From assembly GCA_051746985.1 (NCBI GenBank), contig JBNJFP010000004.1, forward strand, positions 1 through 64,000: a stretch of DNA of 64,000 nucleotides. Reading direction: 5' to 3'. The stretch's first letter is position 1; each line of letters begins with the position of its first letter. A program made the translations under genes and the position numbers. The stretch comes from Fodinibius sp051746985 (GTDB lineage: Bacteria; Bacteroidota; Rhodothermia; Balneolales; Balneolaceae). Under the pieces are notes generated by a model. The model worked only from the letters and a program-made list of their open reading frames with translations. It was not told the DNA's origin and made no database searches. This document shows, in pieces, positions 33,987 to 43,210 of this stretch.

Positions 33987-36488
33987 ATGAATTTTCCCGA
34001 TCTGTCGCTCCCTTTCCAAGATCCCGTGCTGGTTTTTGCCACGGTGATGCTTATTGTTTTCCTGGCTCCCATGCTCTTTCGGCTTATTAAAGTGCCGGGA
34101 CTGGTCGGACATATTGTCGCCGGCATTATCGTGGGACCATACGCACTCGGTGTTTTACAACGCGGCAGCACCATGGAACTGCTGGGAACCGTGGGATTAT
34201 TATTTCTGATGTTTATCGCAGGTCTCGAAATTGATCTCAACAAGTTTGAAAAACTGAAAGGCCGCAGCATTGTATTTGGGTTGTTCTCCTTTTTTATCCC
34301 ACAAATTGGCGCTTTAATCGTGGGCATTTATTTGCTTGATTTTGATCTCTACTCTGCCCTGCTCCTCGGTTCAATTGTAGGATCCCACACCCTGTTGGCC
34401 TATCCTGTAGCCGAGCGCATTGGCATTACCAAAAACAAAGCTATCACTATGACCATGGGTGGCACCATCGTCACCGATACCCTATCGCTGCTTATTCTGG
34501 CAGTTGTGGCTGGGGCGGTAACCGGGGATATTGGGCCTGCTTTCTGGCTCACGTTCATCTCCCTTGTTTCTGTTTATACCTTTGTGATGATGTACGGCCT
34601 ACCACGTTTGGGACGATGGTTTTTCAAAGACACACGCAACGATACCAACACCGAATTTGTGTTTCTGGTGACCGTTCTTTTTCTGGCTTCCTTTATCGCA
34701 GATTTTGTAGGTCTGGCCGCAATTATCGGGGCTTTTCTTGCCGGACTTTCCCTAAACCGGCTTGTGCCGGGCTCCAGCCCACTGATGAGCCGCATTCAAT
34801 TTGTGGGTAATACGCTGTTCATTCCGTTCTTTCTGATCTCCACGGGTATGCTGGTGGATGTATCTGTGCTTATCGAAGGGACCGAAATATGGGTTATGGC
34901 CGGTCTATTTACTGGACTGGTATTAGTTGGAAAGTTTTTAGCCGCCACCGTCATCAGCAAAATTTACGGATACACGGCTCACGAGCAGATGTCGATTTTT
35001 GGATTATCCGTAGCCCAGGCCGCTGCCACGCTGGCCGTCACCTTGGTTGGATACGACATTGAGCTTTTCAGCGCCGATGTCGTCAACGCGGTTGTTATTA
35101 TGATTTTGCTTACCTGCCTGGTTGGGCCTTGGCTTACCGAGAAGTTCGGACGCAAACTGGCTCTTGAAGAGCAAAAAAAGCCTTACCAACCTTCTGAAGC
35201 TCCGCAACGTATTCTTGTTCCACTGGCCAACCCGGTTACCTCACAAGCCATGATTGATTTAGCTATGATTATCCGTGATGAAAACACGGCCGAACCGATA
35301 TTTCCTTTGACCGTAGCCCCAGAAAAGGGTGATGTAGAAGCCCAGGTGGCTGCAACAGAAAATATGCTCGGCCATGCCGTAGTACATGCCGCTGCAGCCG
35401 ATGTGCCGGTTACCCCCGTCACCCGGGTGGATATGAATATTGCCAATGGTATAATGCGAGCAGCCAAAGAACTACGGATTTCCGATATCATCATAGGATG
35501 GAACGGAGAACCTTCGGCCAAACAGCGCATTTTCGGCAGTATTTTGGATCGCGTGCTCGAAGAAAGCAAGCAGCTCATTCTCGTCTCTCGTATTGTTCAT
35601 CCCATCAACACATCCGAAAGAATTATTCTTGCGATCCCGGAAAATGCTGATCGGGAGCGCGGTTTTGCCGGGGCTATTCGGGATATTAAAAATATTATTA
35701 ATGAGCTGGGTGCTCAGCTGATTGTCTTTTCCCCCGAAAACATGCACTCTTCGTTAAGTAAGGTTATTGAACATTCAGAACCGGAACTGGAAGTCACCTT
35801 CCTGGATATTAAAAATTGGAGTAATCTTATCTCCAACAAACTTACCATCGACGAAAACGATTTATTCGTGTTGCTCAGTTCACGCGAAGGGTCCATCTCA
35901 TGGGATAAAGATCTCGAGCGGCTGCCCGGTCTTATTGCAGAACGATATCCGAATAATAACTTTTTGACGGTTTATCCCAATGAGCAGGAAGCAGGCAGTA
36001 ATGTTGGAGTTAAACTTCGTATTGAACGCACAGCGCAATTGCCCGATATCGAATCCCGGCATATCGCTTTCGATTTGAATGCCGCAACTGCCTCTGATGC
36101 GCTTACCCAAATGCTCAACCCCCACTTTGGCGACAAGCCGGATGTACTCGAAAGTCTGACGAAAAATATTCTCAATGTCGATCCCGATAACTTGCCGGGT
36201 GATATTCCGGGCGTAGCCATCACTAAAATCAGGTCTTCTTTTGTTAATGAGCCTACGCTGTTTTTGGGCATTAGTCCGCAAGGCATTACATACCCGGGAC
36301 TGAAAGAAGAGGTACACCTTATTTTTCTGCTGATCTCCCCCCGCACGGTGCCCTACGAAAAAAGCCTGAAAATGCTGGCCAAGCTGGCCTCTCACCTAAG
36401 CGAAGCCGAAGCGATAGATCACATTAAAAATGCCAAAACGATTAAAGAGATCAGCACCTTTTTTAAAGATGGGGAATTAAAAACCTAA
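33987..36488 (+). CDS. CPA2 cation:proton antiporter with Usp-like tail
   Basis: With the ATG at 33987 the protein has 833 residues; the frame is open to an ATG at 33903, but those 28 residues are polar and Cys-rich, unlike the family, and the hydrophobic exchanger domain begins just after 33987. Residues 1-385 (of the 833) hold about 12 helices with KVPGLVGHIVAGIIVGPYALG and GGTIVTDTLSLLILAVVAGA. A Usp-like domain follows (RILVPLANPVTSQAMIDLAM to QLILVSRIVHP) and then about 280 residues that look like a second, diverged cytoplasmic repeat. It belongs to the same class as the divergent gene but is not a close copy. Its stop overlaps the convergent TIM-barrel gene by 4 nt. Confidence 0.9.
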   Translation: MNFPDLSLPFQDPVLVFATVMLIVFLAPMLFRLIKVPGLVGHIVAGIIVGPYALGVLQRGSTMELLGTVGLLFLMFIAGLEIDLNKFEKLKGRSIVFGLFSFFIPQIGALIVGIYLLDFDLYSALLLGSIVGSHTLLAYPVAERIGITKNKAITMTMGGTIVTDTLSLLILAVVAGAVTGDIGPAFWLTFISLVSVYTFVMMYGLPRLGRWFFKDTRNDTNTEFVFLVTVLFLASFIADFVGLAAIIGAFLAGLSLNRLVPGSSPLMSRIQFVGNTLFIPFFLISTGMLVDVSVLIEGTEIWVMAGLFTGLVLVGKFLAATVISKIYGYTAHEQMSIFGLSVAQAAATLAVTLVGYDIELFSADVVNAVVIMILLTCLVGPWLTEKFGRKLALEEQKKPYQPSEAPQRILVPLANPVTSQAMIDLAMIIRDENTAEPIFPLTVAPEKGDVEAQVAATENMLGHAVVHAAAADVPVTPVTRVDMNIANGIMRAAKELRISDIIIGWNGEPSAKQRIFGSILDRVLEESKQLILVSRIVHPINTSERIILAIPENADRERGFAGAIRDIKNIINELGAQLIVFSPENMHSSLSKVIEHSEPELEVTFLDIKNWSNLISNKLTIDENDLFVLLSSREGSISWDKDLERLPGLIAERYPNNNFLTVYPNEQEAGSNVGVKLRIERTAQLPDIESRHIAFDLNAATASDALTQMLNPHFGDKPDVLESLTKNILNVDPDNLPGDIPGVAITKIRSSFVNEPTLFLGISPQGITYPGLKEEVHLIFLLISPRTVPYEKSLKMLAKLASHLSEAEAIDHIKNAKTIKEISTFFKDGELKT

Positions 36489-37159
36489 TGCTCCAGATTA
36501 CTCACGGCATTGCGAAATTCATCAAATATTACCCGGATCATTTCTGTGGCCGTGGGAGGATTATACACAATGGCATCGGCACCGCTTGCAATCGTTTCAC
36601 GGATCGTGGAATCAAAAGGCCCGCCATTGGCCATGATGGGAATATCGGGATGATATTCACGTATATTACGGATGGTCTGAGGGGTGCTTTCTCCGGTAGT
36701 GATGTTTAAGATATCAACTCCGGCCTCGATAAACCCACCATAATTCTCCTCTTCATACATCACCGTGTAAATAAGTTTGGTATTAATTCGCTGGCTTACC
36801 TTTCGTATCAGCTCCGGAGAAGTGGGTCGAGAAATTACAACGCCATCAGCATTTTGTTGATCAGCTTTTTCGGCCAACGCTAACATATTCTCTTTTTGCC
36901 TATAGCCTCCGCCAATACCTAAAAAAGTGGGCCCCTCACAAAAACGATGGATCGCCTCATTTACTTCCTGGGTTGGATCAAAAGGGTGGACAATTAAAAC
37001 AGCATCAATATCTAAATTGGCGATATAGCTCAAATTTGTACTCAGCAAAATTGATTGTACGTCATGCGAACCAATCGTCAGGCCTGGAGCATCGTAAATC
37101 GCATTGGGAAGATCGAAAGTGTTGGCATTTAGCTTGTAGGAGGTTGAGGTATTACGCAT
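36485..37159 (-). CDS. TIM-barrel-like protein of unknown function
   Basis: A 224-residue cytosolic protein with the repeating strand-helix pattern of a small (beta/alpha)8 barrel: DIDAVLIVHPFD, ADGVVISRP, TKLIYTVMYEE, VDILNITTG, IPIMANGGP and ADAIVYNPP are likely strands. The ending IMANGGPFDSTIRETIASGADAIVYNPP resembles the phosphate-binding C-terminal strands of ThiE, NanE and KDPG-aldolase-like barrels. I do not recognise the family and give no reaction. It starts in a 239-nt spacer divergent to the serine protease gene and ends overlapping the antiporter stop by 4 nt. Confidence 0.8.
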   Translation of the reverse strand: MRNTSTSYKLNANTFDLPNAIYDAPGLTIGSHDVQSILLSTNLSYIANLDIDAVLIVHPFDPTQEVNEAIHRFCEGPTFLGIGGGYRQKENMLALAEKADQQNADGVVISRPTSPELIRKVSQRINTKLIYTVMYEEENYGGFIEAGVDILNITTGESTPQTIRNIREYHPDIPIMANGGPFDSTIRETIASGADAIVYNPPTATEMIRVIFDEFRNAVSNLEH

Positions 37160-37398
37160 AAATAAAATATTTCGCCGTTATAAATGATATTAATACTGCC
37201 AAGTGCCACTATTATTTGTACCGCAGGATTTTTGCAACGTTAAGAATGTTCATAAAGTGCCATTCAATTTATAGCGAAGCGCTAAAATTCGGTAGAGGAT
37301 ATCTACAAAATATCAGAACTATCCGCTGGATTATTCGTACGAGATCCTAAAAAAGGTAGTTTGAATTATTACAATAAAATTACAGTTTGCTAAGTACG
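37160..37398. promoter_or_regulatory. Divergent spacer between TIM-barrel gene and serine protease gene
   Basis: 239 nt of AT-rich sequence that must hold two outward promoters. I see no convincing operator, hairpin or small gene in it. Confidence 0.4.
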
Positions 37399-38469
37399 AT
37401 GAGGAATCTTTTAGTAACCATATTGTCTTTAACGATTTGCAGTTTGCTGATTAGCTGCAGTGGATCGCAACAGTCCACATCTGATAGACAATCAGCCAAC
37501 AGCCAAGAGCGGGAATCCTATTCCGAGTATTACACCGCGGCATTTCCGCAGTCGGATGTTAGCCATCTGCTCAAAAATGCCCAGCAGTCGGTTGTGCGTA
37601 TCGTCGCCTCGGGATTTTATGATAACTACAATTTCGATGGCAAAGCAATTACGCTGGCCGATATCAAAACCAATAATCCCAAAGATATTGCCAGCAACAC
37701 TTCTACGGCTGAGGAAAGTTCGGGGGGTACGGCTATTATTTTGGATAAAAACAATAACAGGTCGCTGCTTATAACCTGCGAACATACCGTCAGTTTTCCC
37801 GATACGCTTATCACCTATTACGAAGGCGACGACATCCCCGAGGAGACGTTTATAGAGTCTATCAGCATCAAAAAAAATGAAACAAGCCTGGTTTATTCCT
37901 CTTTTGATTTACAACCTTTTGATATTTTAGCTACCGACAGACGCTCTGATTTAGCCTTACTGAGTGTAGAATTCGAACAGACGGGCAATCTCGATCTGTA
38001 CCCCCTTTCTATAGAAGCGGGTAACAGTGAATTTCTGCAGCTGGGATCATTCCTTTACATTCTCGGATTTCCTAAAAGCTATGCCATGATTACCCGGGGC
38101 CTGGCCAGCTCTTCGGAAAGCTGGAACGATCGCTTTTTTGTTACGGACGCGACCTTTAATCCTGGCATCAGCGGGGGACTTATTTTAGCTACCAACGACA
38201 ATTATAACTCGTTTCAGTGGGTGGGCATGGCCAGTTCATCAACGGCCAGCAAAGAAAACGTTCTCGTACCGCGCCCCGGCGGGGATGATTACTCGAAAAT
38301 TACTCGTCCCTACTCCGATTCTATATTTGTGGAACAAAAGACACGCATCAATTATGGCATCACGCAGGCCATCCCCATCAACCAGGTCAAGAATTTTTTG
38401 GAAGAAAATGAAGGTCTGCTTAAAGAAAAGGGCTTTAAACGAGCGAGGGAGATTATTGCTCAAAATTGA
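37399..38469 (+). CDS. Trypsin-like serine protease, lipoprotein
   Basis: With the ATG at 37399 (an in-frame TTG lies at 37387) the protein is 356 residues and begins with a lipoprotein signal, MRNLLVTILSLTICSLLISC, so Cys20 should be lipidated. The chymotrypsin-fold triad is visible: His in LLITCEHTVSFPD, Asp in DRRSDLALLSV and Ser in FNPGISGG, the last matching the G-x-S-G-G motif. There is no PDZ domain, unlike DegP/DegS. It likely works at the periplasmic face of the envelope. The insert DSRTPRTFL-like region is absent in the true frame; a short loop of about 20 residues (PRPGGDDYSKITRPYSD) precedes the C-terminus. It lies 69 nt upstream of the aspartate kinase gene. Confidence 0.88.
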   Translation: MRNLLVTILSLTICSLLISCSGSQQSTSDRQSANSQERESYSEYYTAAFPQSDVSHLLKNAQQSVVRIVASGFYDNYNFDGKAITLADIKTNNPKDIASNTSTAEESSGGTAIILDKNNNRSLLITCEHTVSFPDTLITYYEGDDIPEETFIESISIKKNETSLVYSSFDLQPFDILATDRRSDLALLSVEFEQTGNLDLYPLSIEAGNSEFLQLGSFLYILGFPKSYAMITRGLASSSESWNDRFFVTDATFNPGISGGLILATNDNYNSFQWVGMASSSTASKENVLVPRPGGDDYSKITRPYSDSIFVEQKTRINYGITQAIPINQVKNFLEENEGLLKEKGFKRAREIIAQN

Positions 38470-38538
38470 TTTGCAAATAAGGATTCCCCCTCCTTTTTTA
38501 CGCTCAACAGAAAATCATTATTTAACCATTTGCAGCTG

Positions 38539-39885
38539 ATGCGGATCCTCAAATTTGGCGGCACCTCCATGGAGGATGCCCAGACCTGGAAACAGGTTAT
38601 CAATATTATTAAAACCTACGACGCGCCTTTTGTTATTGTCTCGGCGACCGCTCAAACTACCCGAGCCTTGCTAAAATCAGCCCACAAAGCTATTGACAAT
38701 CCCCAAGAAGCACACAAAATGGCCACTGAGATTGCAGCCCGACACAATAATATCGTCGAACATTTTTTAGCTAATTATGATGATTCCAACCAAACCCTTG
38801 AAGCCTGTCACAGCTGGATTGACATTCATATCGAGGAATTAAAAGAGCATCTTGCCACCATCCACAATCAGCAGGAGCTTACAGAACAGCTTAAAGATGT
38901 GATAGCTTCGATTGGGGAACGACTATCTTCTTACCTTTTTGCAGAGTGTGGATACGCAGCGGGATTATTTACAACCTGGTTGGATACTACTCAGATTATC
39001 CGTACCAATTCTAACTTTGGAAAAGCTTCCCCAGACTTTGAATTTATCTCCAGCAAGATAAAATCTCTGCAACAGAAGATCTCCACCGGTAATATACCCG
39101 TTATGGGAGGCTACTACGGAATGGATGCCAACGAAAACATCACCACCCTTGGTTTTGAGGGATCGGACTATTCGGCCAGCCTCGTCGGTGCTGCCCTAAA
39201 TGCCAATGCTATCGAAATATGGACCGACGTCAGCGGGATTTATACCTGCGATCCGCGCGTGGTTGAGAATGCCCGGCCCATCCCGCAGCTCAGCTTTCAG
39301 GAAGCGACTGAACTGGCCTATTTTGGGGCTAAAGTCTTGCATCCTTCGACTACGAAACCAGCTGCAAAGCACAAAATCCCCATTCACGTTAAAAATATTT
39401 TTACTCCTGATGCCAACGGCACACGCATATCGAGTGAGTCTGCAAATGATCAGCATGTAAAAGCTATTACCTACAAGGAACATTGCACTATTATCACCGT
39501 CACCTCTTTGCAAACCGTGATGGGATACCAGTTTTTGGCTGATGTCTTTGACGTACTCCGCTGGCACCAGCTCCCGGTTGACGTAGTCACCACTACCGAA
39601 GCTTCAGTTTCTATTGCCATTAAGGATGGAGATCAAATTGAAAAAGCTGTAACGCAACTGCGATCCTACGGCAAGGTCTCTCAAACCTCCGGACAAGGAA
39701 TTATCAGCTTGGTGGGTTGCAAAACCGGCGATCGTCAACTGATGCTTGACATCCTCGATCAAACAGACCAAGTTACCATCAATATGTTCTCGTACAGTAA
39801 AACCAAGGGAAACCTAAATATCCTTGTGGATGCCCAACATACTGTTCCCATGGTTAAACGTATTCACGACAAACTGTTTGACTGA
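38539..39885 (+). CDS. Aspartate kinase
   Basis: Phosphorylates aspartate at the first step toward lysine/diaminopimelate, threonine and methionine. Starting at the ATG at 38539 (448 residues) gives MRILKFGGTSMEDA, the nucleotide-binding K-F-G-G-T-S motif at once. The amino acid kinase domain (1-295) includes TTLGFEGSDYSASLVGAAL, EIWTDVSGIYTCDPR and ELAYFGAKVLHP; two ACT domains follow (about 300-448) and should give feedback inhibition. No homoserine dehydrogenase domain is fused. In the LG-x-x-GSD motif, Phe-Glu replaces the Arg-Gly or Arg-Asn seen in E. coli LysC and ThrA. asd lies elsewhere in the window, at 62.2 kb. Confidence 0.92.
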   Translation: MRILKFGGTSMEDAQTWKQVINIIKTYDAPFVIVSATAQTTRALLKSAHKAIDNPQEAHKMATEIAARHNNIVEHFLANYDDSNQTLEACHSWIDIHIEELKEHLATIHNQQELTEQLKDVIASIGERLSSYLFAECGYAAGLFTTWLDTTQIIRTNSNFGKASPDFEFISSKIKSLQQKISTGNIPVMGGYYGMDANENITTLGFEGSDYSASLVGAALNANAIEIWTDVSGIYTCDPRVVENARPIPQLSFQEATELAYFGAKVLHPSTTKPAAKHKIPIHVKNIFTPDANGTRISSESANDQHVKAITYKEHCTIITVTSLQTVMGYQFLADVFDVLRWHQLPVDVVTTTEASVSIAIKDGDQIEKAVTQLRSYGKVSQTSGQGIISLVGCKTGDRQLMLDILDQTDQVTINMFSYSKTKGNLNILVDAQHTVPMVKRIHDKLFD

Positions 39886-39914
39886 TCCTTAAAAGCTCAC
39901 ACCATCACCAAATC

Positions 39915-41294
39915 TTAAAAATTCTGGTGCATATACCAGAGCACTTTATCCATCTCCTGCTTTACCACCGACGAGGAACCCACATAGTGATTATTCATAA
40001 AGCTGAAATAGAGTTTCTTGCCGCTCTCGGTTAACAGATAGCCGCTGAGCGAATGGTTATTGCTCAACGTACCCGTTTTGGCAAACACATACGGATCTTC
40101 ACGATCGTCTTTCGGAGCATACCAGCTGCTTATCGTACCATTTTCTCCACCTGCAGGCAGCAAGTGGAAAAGCTCGGCATCATCATCAAACTCCTCATCA
40201 ATAGCTTCCAACAAATATATCATTGAAGCAGGCGTAAACATATTGTAGCGCGACAATCCCGACCCATCAACCCACTGCGGTTCCTTCGGCAGAATATCCA
40301 GATGATCTTCTTTCATCTTATCAATAACCATCCGAGAGTTTAGTGGTTTTTCCATCTCCGAAGCCGCTACAAGCAACAACTGCTCGGCAATAAAGTTATC
40401 ACTTGGCCGTAACATGCGTTTATATGCGGTATCCGACTTTATGCTATAAAGTTTTTTGGGGGATTTAGGACGCTCGGCATCGATATACTCAACCTTCTTT
40501 CCAAGCGTATCAGACAACATCTGGGTTACCAGCTCAGGATCATAATGGAACGGTTTGTCAATAGTATAGCTGCTGGTATCCGACTCTAATTTATAATCAA
40601 AGGTATTATCCGTCATGCCCCGATACAGAAAATCATCACCTTCTTCATTTTCTTCTATATACTCCCGAAAATACTTGGGCGAAACCGCCATTCCGCTATC
40701 GGTTTCGGCAATTTTTCGTGTCTCGATCTCCTGAATAGTAAACCGGGCGATATTTCCAACGATCGGAAACGGCACTTTTTCCGGCTGATAATAATACTGG
40801 TAATCGCTCCACGACCACCCGGGCCCCAACAACTCATCATCAAAGTTGGTATCCGCAAAATACAGATCCTCTTCCCGATCCTTTAAAAATTCATACACCT
40901 TATCATTGCCAAAGTCGGGATGTAAAAACGACGGATCACCCGTTCCCCAGAAGATCAGCGAATCGCCGCGGACTTCGTATTCAAGCGCTTTTATGGAATC
41001 AGGCAGCATTTTCAATCCCGTATAAAACGTAAATAGTTTGGTATTCGAGGCCGGGGTGAAATAATGATCTCCATTTTGACTGTAGATCATCGAACTATCC
41101 TCCGGATCGTAAAAAGCAACGCCCGTCAGGTTGGCCGAAAAAACCGGGGATTCTTCAATCATCTCTGCCAACGTAGCAACCTCTTCAGGGGCTTCTCCTT
41201 TGAGTTGATCGTCGGTAAGCGACTCCGATGACTGACATGCTACCATGGCTGCCGCAAGAAGTACTACAAATGATTTAACAACTATTGATTTCAT
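39915..41294 (-). CDS. dacB: D-alanyl-D-alanine carboxypeptidase/endopeptidase (PBP4 family)
   Basis: A 459-residue class C penicillin-binding protein of the peptidase S13 family. The signal MKSIVVKSFVVLLAAAMVAC ends in a lipobox with Cys20. The active-site motifs are present in order: S-x-x-K as SNTK (83-86, catalytic Ser83), S-x-N as SDN in RPSDNFIAEQLLL, and KTG in FAKTGTLSNNHSLSGY. PBP4 enzymes cleave D-Ala-D-Ala ends or meso-DAP cross-links in the periplasm. It is shorter in the domain II/III insert than some family members. It is a single gene on the minus strand, near the presumed cell-wall peptide locus. Confidence 0.93.
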   Translation of the reverse strand: MKSIVVKSFVVLLAAAMVACQSSESLTDDQLKGEAPEEVATLAEMIEESPVFSANLTGVAFYDPEDSSMIYSQNGDHYFTPASNTKLFTFYTGLKMLPDSIKALEYEVRGDSLIFWGTGDPSFLHPDFGNDKVYEFLKDREEDLYFADTNFDDELLGPGWSWSDYQYYYQPEKVPFPIVGNIARFTIQEIETRKIAETDSGMAVSPKYFREYIEENEEGDDFLYRGMTDNTFDYKLESDTSSYTIDKPFHYDPELVTQMLSDTLGKKVEYIDAERPKSPKKLYSIKSDTAYKRMLRPSDNFIAEQLLLVAASEMEKPLNSRMVIDKMKEDHLDILPKEPQWVDGSGLSRYNMFTPASMIYLLEAIDEEFDDDAELFHLLPAGGENGTISSWYAPKDDREDPYVFAKTGTLSNNHSLSGYLLTESGKKLYFSFMNNHYVGSSSVVKQEMDKVLWYMHQNF

Positions 41295-41401
41295 CTCACC
41301 GTCCCCATTTATTAGATTAACAATTCGTACTATTTACTTGTAGCAAAGCTGTAGAAATTTGATATCATAGCTAACAAATTTTTAATGAAAAACGAAACCG
41401 G

Positions 41402-43048
41402 ATGCGTGTAAAACTATTTTATTTCTGGGCACTGACAATCGCTCTATTTATGATGTTGGGATGTTCCTCAGACTACGATATCATCATCAAAAATGGAACG
41501 GTCTATGACGGCACGTCAGATGACCCCACAACTGCTGATATTGGCATTAAAGCCGATACCATTGCCACCATCGGTGATCTCGAATCTGCCACGGCTGAAA
41601 CAACCGTTGACGCCGAGGGAAAAACGGTGGCGCCGGGATTCATCAACATGCTGAGCTGGGCCAATCACAGCTTGCTTAATGACGGTCGGTCGATGAGTGA
41701 TATCAAACAGGGCGTAACGCTCGAAATTTTTGGCGAAGGTTCCTCAATGGGTCCTTTAAATGAAGACATGCACGACGACCAGCCGTGGCGAACGCTTGGC
41801 GGATTTTTAGAGCATCTGACCGATGAGGGCGTAAGTCCCAATGTGGCATCGTTTGTAGGAGCAACTACACTTCGTGTAAATGTGATTGGACGTGAAGACC
41901 GCGCCCCCACTGATGAGGAATTGGCCCAGATGCAAGAGCTTGTGCACGAAGCGATGGAAGAAGGTGCCATGGGCGTGGGCACATCACTCATTTATGCTCC
42001 AGCCTGGTTTGCGGATACAGATGAACTTATTGCCCTCTCCAAAGCAGCCGCTAAATACGATGGCACCTACGTTTCGCATATTCGCAGCGAAGGCAATAAC
42101 CTCTTAGAAGCTACTGACGAATTCTTTGAAATTGCCACCGAAGCAGATATTGACGCGCAAATCTATCACTTGAAAGCTGCCGGAGAACAAAACTGGTCCA
42201 AACTGGATACCGTTTTCCATAGGATCGATTCCCTCCGCACACTCGACCATAATATTTCGGCCAATATGTACACCTATACGGCTGCTTCAACAGGCATCGA
42301 TGCCACTACCCCGCCCTGGTCGCAAGAAGGGTCAACGGCTGATTTTATCGAGCGACTTAAAGATCCCGATACCCGAAAAAAGATTGAGTCCGAGATGAAC
42401 AGCAAAGATACCGACTGGGAAAACTTTTATCAGCTGGCCGGGTCGCCGGACAATATTTTACTACTGGAATTTGCAGTTGATTCACTTAAAAAATATAACG
42501 GAAAAAGCTTGGAGGAAGTCAGCGATCAGCGCGGCACCGATCCTATTCCAACCATTCTGGATCTGCTTATTGCAAATGGCGGTGACATCGGCTCGGTCTT
42601 TTTTGTGATGTCTGAAGAAAATGTAAAACGCAAAATAGAGCAACCGTATATGAGTTTTGGCTCTGATGCGCGTTCGGTAGCTGCCGAAGGCGAAGTTCTC
42701 GAATCCAGCACCCATCCCCGAACCTACGGTACTTTCGCTCGTTTGCTGGGCAAGTATGTTCGCAATGAACAGGTAATTCCGCTACAAGAAGCCATCCACC
42801 GGCTGACGGGGCTGCCTGCCACAAACCTAAAGATTGAAGATCGAGGATATCTAAAAGAGGGACATTTTGCCGATGTGGTCATTTTTGATCCCGAAACTAT
42901 TGAAGGCAAAGCCACCTATACCGATCCCCATCAATATGCTGAGGGCGTAGAGCATGTATTCGTCAATGGCACACAGGTGCTAAAGGATGGCGAACATACC
43001 GGAGCAACTCCCGGACGGGTGGTTCGGGGGCCGGGGTACCAAAAATAG
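41402..43048 (+). CDS. Amidohydrolase of the D-aminoacylase type, lipoprotein, motif altered
   Basis: A 548-residue member of the N-acyl-D-amino-acid deacylase/dihydroorotase-like amidohydrolase family. A signal with lipobox LMMLGC gives lipidated Cys21. YDIIIKNGTVYDGTSDDP is the small beta-sandwich; VAPGFI follows at 76-81. There the usual metal-binding H-x-H is replaced by NMLSWANH (82-89), and the Cys position in the next strand reads GVTLEIFGEGSS. Later ligand positions look intact: HIRSEGNNL, YHLKAAG and FGSDARS, with the C-terminal HFADVVIFDPETIEGKATYTDP. It may release acyl D-amino acids in the periplasm, or have changed chemistry. Confidence 0.87.
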   Translation: MRVKLFYFWALTIALFMMLGCSSDYDIIIKNGTVYDGTSDDPTTADIGIKADTIATIGDLESATAETTVDAEGKTVAPGFINMLSWANHSLLNDGRSMSDIKQGVTLEIFGEGSSMGPLNEDMHDDQPWRTLGGFLEHLTDEGVSPNVASFVGATTLRVNVIGREDRAPTDEELAQMQELVHEAMEEGAMGVGTSLIYAPAWFADTDELIALSKAAAKYDGTYVSHIRSEGNNLLEATDEFFEIATEADIDAQIYHLKAAGEQNWSKLDTVFHRIDSLRTLDHNISANMYTYTAASTGIDATTPPWSQEGSTADFIERLKDPDTRKKIESEMNSKDTDWENFYQLAGSPDNILLLEFAVDSLKKYNGKSLEEVSDQRGTDPIPTILDLLIANGGDIGSVFFVMSEENVKRKIEQPYMSFGSDARSVAAEGEVLESSTHPRTYGTFARLLGKYVRNEQVIPLQEAIHRLTGLPATNLKIEDRGYLKEGHFADVVIFDPETIEGKATYTDPHQYAEGVEHVFVNGTQVLKDGEHTGATPGRVVRGPGYQK

Positions 43049-43087
43049 AAATTGGTTGAATTGAGGGCTTAGTAAAACCCGTGTCAG

Positions 43088-43112
43088 CCTGTCCGCCAGC
43101 TGGCGGATCAGG
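43088..43112. repeat. GC-rich palindrome with REP character
   Basis: TCCGCCAGCTGGCGGA at 43092-43107 is a perfect 16-nt palindrome, flanked by CCTG on the left and TCAGG on the right, which extends the stem by four pairs with one bulge. It is much richer in GC than its surroundings, as is typical of REP elements spread by RAYT enzymes. Confidence 0.6.
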
Positions 43113-43137
43113 ATCTGCTAAAAAAATTGGCTTATAG

Positions 43138-43185
43138 ATGCTGAAACCCCAAAGGGTCGGGACGCGGCAAGTTCAGCATGACATG
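43138..43185. repeat. Short dispersed inverted repeat, copy 2
   Basis: ATGCTGAA at 43138-43145 pairs exactly with TTCAGCAT at 43172-43179 around a 26-nt insert that includes CCCCAAAGGGTCGGGACGCGG. The 16-nt word at 43170-43185 is identical to 826-841. Compared with copy 1, the loop is much longer, as if another sequence had been inserted. Confidence 0.5.
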
Positions 43186-43210
43186 GTATGGTTTTGCAAA
43201 GCCTTCTTAA

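Larger units (their letters stand above)
43049..43210. other. Convergent spacer rich in palindromic repeats
   Basis: The 162 nt between the convergent amidohydrolase and amidase genes contain two separate palindromic elements (43088-43112 and 43138-43185) and no gene. Neither element is followed by a clear T-run, so termination is only a guess. Confidence 0.55.
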
